DNA from: Mugil cephalus
Taxonomy: Eukaryota > Chordata > Actinopteri > Mugiliformes > Mugilidae
Length of the DNA: 64,000 nucleotides
Assembly: GCF_022458985.1 (NCBI RefSeq)
Contig: NC_061783.1
Span: 15,383,913 to 15,447,912, forward strand
Reading direction: 5' to 3'
The stretch's first letter is position 1, and each line of letters opens with the position of its first letter. Shown here piece after piece: positions 51,313 through 64,000 of the stretch. The notes under the pieces were generated by a model. That model had not been told where the DNA came from and searched no databases. It saw only the letters and a program-made list of their open reading frames with translations. The position numbers and the translations under genes are program-made.

Positions 51313-54297
51313 TCAACTCTCATTAGCTGCCACCAGTTGGCCTAAACCCTGGCGCACAAACACCGCCTGGATGTCCTTGCTCTTGATGCAGAAGTCACAA
51401 GCCCAAACGGCAGCGCTCTCTCGAGTCAGCAGCCCGTACGCTGGTTCTGTCAGGCCTGTGCAGTCACGGTGGAACCAGCGTTGGCACGAAGCCTCGCAAA
51501 GAATGGCATCCTGGTCGTCGTGCACTTCTGCCATGCAGAGGCCGCAAGGGAAGACCATCCCAGGGCCACCGAGTTTTCCGGGGCCAGAACCGGGCCCGGT
51601 GGAAGGGGCAGCAGGGCCGGGAGGAAGGGGAGACTGGGTGTTTGGAGTTGAGGTGGAGTTAGAGGGGGGATTTGGGTTGCTTCCGGGAGTGTTGCCTCCA
51701 TTGTTGTTGGTCATGTTGTTCTGACCTGAATTGTTGGCAGCATTTGGCATGGAACCACCAGCACCAGGAGTGTTGTTCTGTTGGTTGTAGGGAGTGGAGC
51801 CCGGGGCGGAGTTAGGTGGAGTGGACTGTTGCTGCTGCTGCTGCTGGGTAGAGTTGTTAGAGTTAGGGGTGTTTGTGTTGTTGGGGGCCTGCAGCTGATT
51901 GGGTGGTGGATGCTGAGGCTGCCCCGATCCATTCAGGGGACCAGTGGGAGAAGAGTTGGGGTTAGGCTGTGATGGTGCTGATGGAGGCTGCCCAGGTGTG
52001 TTGGCATTGGGCTGCTGGACATCAGGGTGGCCTGGGAAGCCTCCTCCAGGCTGTGTCGGGCCAGAGTTAGGAGGGGGGCCAGGAGTGGTGTTATTAGGGG
52101 GAGGGCCGTTGGGATTTAGGTTAAGCTGCTGCTGCTGTTGCTGCTGCTGCTGTTGTTGTTGCTGTTGCTGCTGAGGCCCTGGTGGTGGCCCTCCTCCACC
52201 AAAGTTCTTTCCATCCTCATTGCCTGGCCCGGGTGGACTGGGGCCAGGGTATGGGCCATCTTGTGAGGGAGGAAACTGTCCTTGTGGGGGCATACCTGGC
52301 AACCCACCGACCATGTTGCCACCTGGGCCGCCACCCATGCCACCCATCATGTTCATCCCAGGACCCATACCGCCTCCCATGGGAGGCAAGGGCCCTCTCG
52401 GGCCTCCACCACCAGGTAAAGGAGGGCTGTTGAATGGGTGCCCGCCCTGTCCATGCTGCTGCTGTGGAGGAATGCCAAAACGAGGGTGGGGCGGCCCCCC
52501 TCCTCCAGGGCCTCCCATAGCTCCTGGAGACAGCATGGGATTAAATCCGGGCCCAGGGTGCATGGGTGGACTGAAGTTTGGCGGCATGTTGAATTGAGAA
52601 GGTCCCCCAGGAGGGAATCCACCACCTCCTCCTCCTCCCCCTCCTCCACTTCCACCTCCACCGCCACCTCCAAAGCCAGGCATTCCTCCAAAGCCAAGCT
52701 GGTGGTGGGGTCCGGCATTGGACGGAGGGCCAAATGGTGGCCTTCGCCCAGGCTGGCCACCGCCTGGTCCTCCTGGGCCTCCCATGAAGTTCATGCCTCC
52801 CCCCATTCTGCCTCCGCCTCCATACCCACCTCCTCCGCCAGCGCCTGGACTGGGAAGAAATGGAGCGCCACCTGGTCCACCTGCCCCACTAGGTCTGGGT
52901 GGGGGCCCAAAGTCATCGTCAAAGGGATTGGAGGCGACCAGATGGTCCACCATAGGCGTAGGAGGGGGCGCAAACTCAGTGAGGTGGGAGAACCCCGCCG
53001 CCTAGAACAAGGGAAGAAGAAAATAGACAATGTTCACTTTTTAGAGCTTCATAGTGACAAAATAAAACTGTCCACGAGGTCAGATTGGTGACTGAGCAAA
53101 TGTTGACATGAAATGAAGTAAATACATAAAAACACATGGCATGATTGTCCCAACAATTACAAAACTTAGAAAAGTCGAGCTGGCGGCAGATTCACAACAG
53201 CATCAGACTGAGCGAGACACTTCTGATAGTGATAGTGACTGATGCCTGCGCTCTTCTGTGCTGCCATATGAGGCTTATTACTATTTTATGGACACTTTAA
53301 ATTACCCTACAAGAAAATAATTTTTTACATTGTGAACTTTCTTTTGTAAAAATTACCACCATCGGTCTAAAAATTTAATTTAGTTCAAATTTACTCTAAT
53401 CTTATCTGGGGCCAATAAATAGCTACATGATGAGTATTTATACACAGAATGCAATATATTTATATCCACAGCTGTAGTAGCCACACCACAACCATGAGAA
53501 AGTCGAGAACGTGCATTACCTGACCTCAGAATATAAGACCTGCAGAAACACTGCAATTATATTTCCTGACAACAACTGTTACCTGAGTCGTGGACTTTCT
53601 CTTCTTCTTCTCTGGGCTCTTCATCTGTGGAGCTGAAAGAGTAAAATATGGAGGGGAAGGGGTGGAAAGGGAGAAATACTACATAAGTCATTGCAAAAGT
53701 TCCACATATCATGCAATCGGTCCACCACCACCAATCAGGTGCAGCATTACATTTGGACTGGCCAATACCCCTTAGTGACAGAGTGGAGCAGCTTTAGACC
53801 TAGGGCCTGTTTTTCAAGTCCAACAGTTGAGATGGATTCAATGATGGGACATAGACTGGCATGAGGACAAGATGCTGAACATCCAGGCGTTATCATCACC
53901 AAGGTTATGAAGCCTTGAATCGCAAATGACCCAGGCAGACCAAATGACCCAGGCAAGAGGGAGAGAGGCCGCAAACAGAGGCAGAAGAGGTAAGGTCAAT
54001 GAGGGAGACAGGAAATAGACGAAGACATGAGAACGAGGAAACGGAATTGAAGGAACACTGATAGCAAGATAGACATGAACCCCGTCCACAGATCCACTCT
54101 GTGAGAAACAGCCACCACCGGAGACAGTCGTGAAGTTTACATATGGGGGAGGCGAGAAGGGATTTGCTAACAGCACCAGTGCAGCCCATTGCAGCGCAGT
54201 AATGGATGATTCCGATCTGATTGGGAGATGGGTGAAATTAATTCCTACCTTTTCGTTTTCCTTGTCCCGCCAGTAGTCTCCCCGATTCGGCAGCCAT
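51313..54297 (-). CDS. pygo2: pygo2, pygopus homolog 2, 595-aa PHD-finger Wnt co-activator
   Basis: Three coding exons on the minus strand (54297-54249, 53632-53583, 53001-51313) join to 1788 nt. Residues 20-29 (MKSPEKKKRK) carry the nuclear localisation signal. The N-terminal homology domain reads SHLTEFAPPPTPMVDHL and ends in the NPF motif at 58-60. A long Gly/Pro/Asn/Gln-rich middle follows, with a polyglutamine run. The C-terminal PHD finger (about 518-571) has the C4HC3 pattern in PCGLC, CEASC, FHRDC and WACDFC. The protein ends QLVAANES, close to human pygo2 (AANDG), but the human protein is about 190 residues shorter, mainly in the middle. Pygopus bridges BCL9-beta-catenin to H3K4-methylated chromatin in Wnt signalling. 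The 1.6-kb terminal exon holds most of the protein, as in other pygopus genes. Start and frame are well supported. Confidence 0.96.
52122..52172 (-). repeat. CAG/CAA polyglutamine tract in pygo2
   Basis: A run of interrupted CAG and CAA codons encodes about 17 consecutive glutamines within the disordered middle of pygo2. The mix of codons suggests a fairly stable tract. A shorter CAG run encoding Gln occurs at 51829-51846. Confidence 0.8.
53002..54248 (-). other. pygo2 introns 1 and 2
   Basis: The two introns flank the 50-bp exon at 53583-53632. Its acceptor is TTTACTCTTTCAG and its donor CAG|GTAACA. Nothing else is recognised in these introns. Confidence 0.6.
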
Positions 54298-55060
54298 TAG
54301 CTAATATGACTGTCGGTGAAGTGGCATATCACCGTTCATATGCAAGGAAAAAAAAAGTTAAAAATGACGACGTCTGGAAGGCTACGTGCCGACTAGGTGG
54401 ACTCTGCCTTCAGGTCATGTCTAAAATTGTTATCATCAAAACATTAACGAATACTTAATTGGTTAACTGTATTGTCTTAAATTATAGCGCCGGCCCAGGT
54501 CTGCAAACTCCTTTCCAGCTGCAAAATCGTTCACCACGGCGTCTGTCACGCTGGGATTTGGTCACCAAATAAACGTCAGGTAAAACTCAGCAGGTTCACG
54601 TTATATTTATTTGGTAGAAGTTTCTACAAGCTCACCGACACAGGTTTGCTTGACTGCCAGCCCAAGCAAGTTACAGAGCACCCCCCTCCTTCTCCTTCTC
54701 TAAAATGATCACTTACAGATGTGTAGCTGAGAACTCGACCAGCCAGCTAAGGCGAGCTACTTACTACCTCGGCTAACTAGCTAGCCACGTTACTCACTGT
54801 GGCTAACTAGCTAGCAGCGTTGAGATTTCACTCAACTCCGGTACAGAACCCCGAGACTGTGGTTTGTCTTTCAACACCCACACGTGACAATATGCACTTA
54901 ATTCCACTCCTCACAGCATGTATGTGACAAAGCAGTCGATTACGTTTTGTTTACTATGCTAGCATTAGCCTGCTAGCTCACGTTAGCATGCCACTGGAGA
55001 TAGCTAGCCATCTTGGAAGCAAACTGTACCCTTTCTCCGTTGCTTGCTCTGCTGTCCTTT
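54298..55060 (-). promoter_or_regulatory. pygo2 promoter region with GCTAAC/GCTAGC cluster
   Basis: Directly upstream of the pygo2 start, the stretch 54735-54995 holds two copies of GGCTAACTAGCTAGC and the words GCTAGCATTAGC, GCTAGCTCACGTTAGCATG. The same word family occurs at the ubap2l and C1orf43 promoters. The transcription start is not identified. Confidence 0.4.
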
Positions 55061-56460
55061 AAATTGAAACTCTCTGGTGTGTCATTGCCAGCAAACCAGT
55101 CCTCACACGGTGTATGCTTGTTGGTCCACCGTTCAACTATAATTCATTCAAAAACGCAAATTTTGCCATAATTATCGCGGCCTTCTGTCGCCACCGGACA
55201 AAGAGGGATAAGCAGGAGCATCGCGCACCGTGGAAGGTTACATTTCAGCGCCGAAATGGGGGTGTCGACAGGTATCCGTAACAACTGTAAAATAAATTTT
55301 GTGTAAATTATGCTTGAAGTACAAATTGTATTACTTAACATAAGCTTCTTTTTTACATATCTCTTAAAACGTATTTGTATAGACACCGTCTTCCGCATTT
55401 TCTTTGACATGTAGAATTAACGTAACACCTTTGACTGGCATATGTGGAGCAGCTCAGAGCGGACCATTTCCCAGTGATGCCCCAGTGCAATTAAAGCAGT
55501 GGTGGACATCAATTAGCCCATTAAACACACCATCAAGAGACATTATGATTAATATTCGCTTAATATCAAACACCGAAATACCAATACAAGTGTCACGTTT
55601 CATTAAAATCGTTATCTGGGGCAGAGAAAACTAACTTTTGTAGAAATGAAAGACTGTAAACGTCCATAGTGTTAGTAATGCGCCTGAGATATAAACTTAA
55701 TTTATTGAAAAGATCGCAGCAGATTGCGAGGTCTATATGCCGATATTTTTTCGAAGAGCTGTTATATTGTTTGATTCCAGTATAATTATTATTTGTTACA
55801 GATAAAAACAATAAATAAGTAAATAAATAAAAATGGGGTGCCTGCATGGTCGACAAAGCTTGGTCGAGTTACCTGGACATAGGTCAATCTGAAGCAAAAC
55901 TCCCAAAATGGTAATTCTCATGGTGTCTACGATTAAAGGCTTATCACCGCCCACCAGATCCAGCCTCCCCCTTCTCAACTTCAGATACCCCCTCCCCTTT
56001 ATACTCCAGGCACAGTCAGTAGCCTCTTTGCTGTAGTGGACGGTTGTTAAAAGACAGATAAGCCACTCCGGGAATGGGACCACAAATCAGAAGCAAGAAA
56101 AACTTTGCCTTCTTTCGGATCATCCCACTCCGAAGATACCTCTTCATCCAAAGGGAATAAACTTTTCCTCTGAGAAGAAAAAGGAGCAAGTGTAAGAAAA
56201 CCCCAAATGGGATAAAGTAGTGTTTGAAATTTTCCTTAGCCAAATAGGCATATATCTATAATAAGTGTGTGTTTTTTATACACCTTAGTGGGGTTTTTGT
56301 TGTCATTTTTTTAAATAAGAGGCAGTGTATGAAGCCATTCAGTTTTGAAAGTATTTATAACATGCTTTAAAGTGGGGGTGTGAAGATCCTTTGCTTTATT
56401 CTACACTAGAATAAAGCAACGGAAGTCTTTTGTTAGCAAGGCTGTGATTTCTAAAGGTGC
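55061..56460. other. Intergenic DNA between divergent pygo2 and she
   Basis: About 1.4 kb with no supported exon. The part next to she (56.4-56.54 kb) should hold its 5' UTR and promoter. No repeat family is recognised. Confidence 0.5.
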
Positions 56461-56538
56461 GTCTCTGGGGCCCCGGTGTATGGCGCTAAAAGGTGTCGGA
56501 GCAGGCAGAGAGATTTATTGGTTCCCGTCCGAAGTAAA

Positions 56539-62996
<6,458 letters not shown>

Positions 62997-64000
62997 CTCT
63001 GCTGTGGCTCGGATTAGGTATACAAAACAAACACACCTCGGGGCCTACAGACGAAAAAAAAATTAAAATCCAAATATCAGCCACAGCATAACTCCTCTTC
63101 AAATTTATTATTTATCTATGCAAACACACTTTATGTGTTGCTTTTTAAAATAATTTTTACCCGACCGTTAAAAGGTTTGTCACTCAATATAAGCCTAAAA
63201 TCTCCAGATGACTTCTTCCTTTGTTTTATTTGACGTGCAGCTGATGCAAAACACCCCCCGCTGCTGTTTTGCATGTGAACAAGAGACACCAGGGCACTTT
63301 CACTGATAAAATGTGAGCTGGATTGGAGGATTTCCTTCCCCCCCATCCACTATATCTGTAGTAAAAGTTACACGTGGTATTTCTTTGCTGCAGATAGTGT
63401 GCGGCGTGTTTTATGAATCAAAAAATGATTTTAATTTACGGCTCTCTTTCTCCCTCTGGTGGATATGTGGCTACACTATGCCAACTCGCCAACACCAAGG
63501 TTTCCCATACTAAAGTTTATACTTGTTAAAATCCATGCATGTTATCGTTACACTTATATATATAAAAAAAAAATGAACAAAGGCCAGATTTATTTTGTGT
63601 GTCTTCGCAGCTCATTTCTAATTTATCCTCCTAAACTTGATCATTTTCTGTAACCGCCAAACACCCCCCCTGAGGATTTCCTCCGTCTTACTGTGAATGA
63701 AGGAGTTGTTTTCTTCTGTGTTATCTGCACTGTGAAGAGTGAATGATTCACCCTGATGCAATGTGCTTGAAGGAGTAATGGCCCTGCAGTTTGTTGGTAG
63801 CTTTCGGCGACAAGAACCGAGACTAGATTTCATTTTCAGATTCCAGCTATAAACCGACCTCTCTTCTTTCTGGCATAAAATTGTTCTTTGCAAATTAAAC
63901 GATTTCTGGCGAGAAATTTTATAAAAACGTAATGCTCTCTGTGGGACTGCAAGGGAGGACTGTGCAAATGAGAAGAGCGAGAAAGAAAAATCTATTTAAA
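62997..64000 (+). other. she 3' UTR
   Basis: No coding sequence follows the she stop. A weak polyadenylation signal ATTAAA lies at 63894-63899. The next gene, if any, is outside the window. Confidence 0.45.

Noticed and set aside
52438-53091. 217-aa plus-strand open frame
   Set aside because: Antisense shadow of the Gly/Pro-rich pygo2 terminal exon.

Overview
The window is vertebrate nuclear DNA. Genes are split into short coding exons with GT/AG borders and large introns, and introns carry Tc1- and hAT-type DNA transposon relics and microsatellites. Repeat types and protein matches point to a ray-finned (teleost) fish; the species cannot be named from sequence alone. Gene identities rest on matching translated exons to remembered human families and on reading frame closing across every splice junction. 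No database search was run.

Layout. 1-4.7 kb: 5' part of ubap2l (minus strand, running off the left edge). 6.1-8.7 kb: the complete C1orf43 orthologue (plus), divergent from ubap2l. 8.8-24.3 kb: tuftelin tuft1 (minus, 13 coding exons, 408 aa), convergent with C1orf43. 28.9-44.0 kb: cingulin cgn (minus, 19 coding exons, 1226 aa). 50-54.3 kb: pygopus pygo2 (minus, 3 coding exons, 595 aa). 56.5-63 kb: SH2 adaptor she (plus, 6 coding exons), divergent from pygo2. All six genes lie in human 1q21.3. UBAP2L/C1orf43 and CGN/TUFT1 are also neighbours there, so this is an old synteny block that has been partly reshuffled.

The genes do not form an operon or a pathway. Cingulin is a tight-junction plaque protein, pygo2 a Wnt/beta-catenin chromatin reader, she a phosphotyrosine adaptor, ubap2l an RNA/stress-granule protein, tuft1 a coiled-coil protein and C1orf43 a small membrane protein.

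Most noteworthy observations: (1) a 483-bp hAT-like element in cgn whose 8-bp target duplication is the first eight bases of an intron, so the splice donor is duplicated; (2) a one-base frame break in she exon 4 at a CCCCAG/CAG repeat; (3) two adjacent 84-bp in-frame tuft1 exons that look like a tandem exon duplication; (4) related hAT-type non-autonomous elements at 11.5, 31 and 60 kb, one with clear terminal repeats and target duplication; (5) a perfect CTCF-type motif between convergent C1orf43 and tuft1; (6) RFX X-box-like inverted repeats. I found no prokaryotic-style system, CRISPR array, tRNA, rRNA or viral gene.
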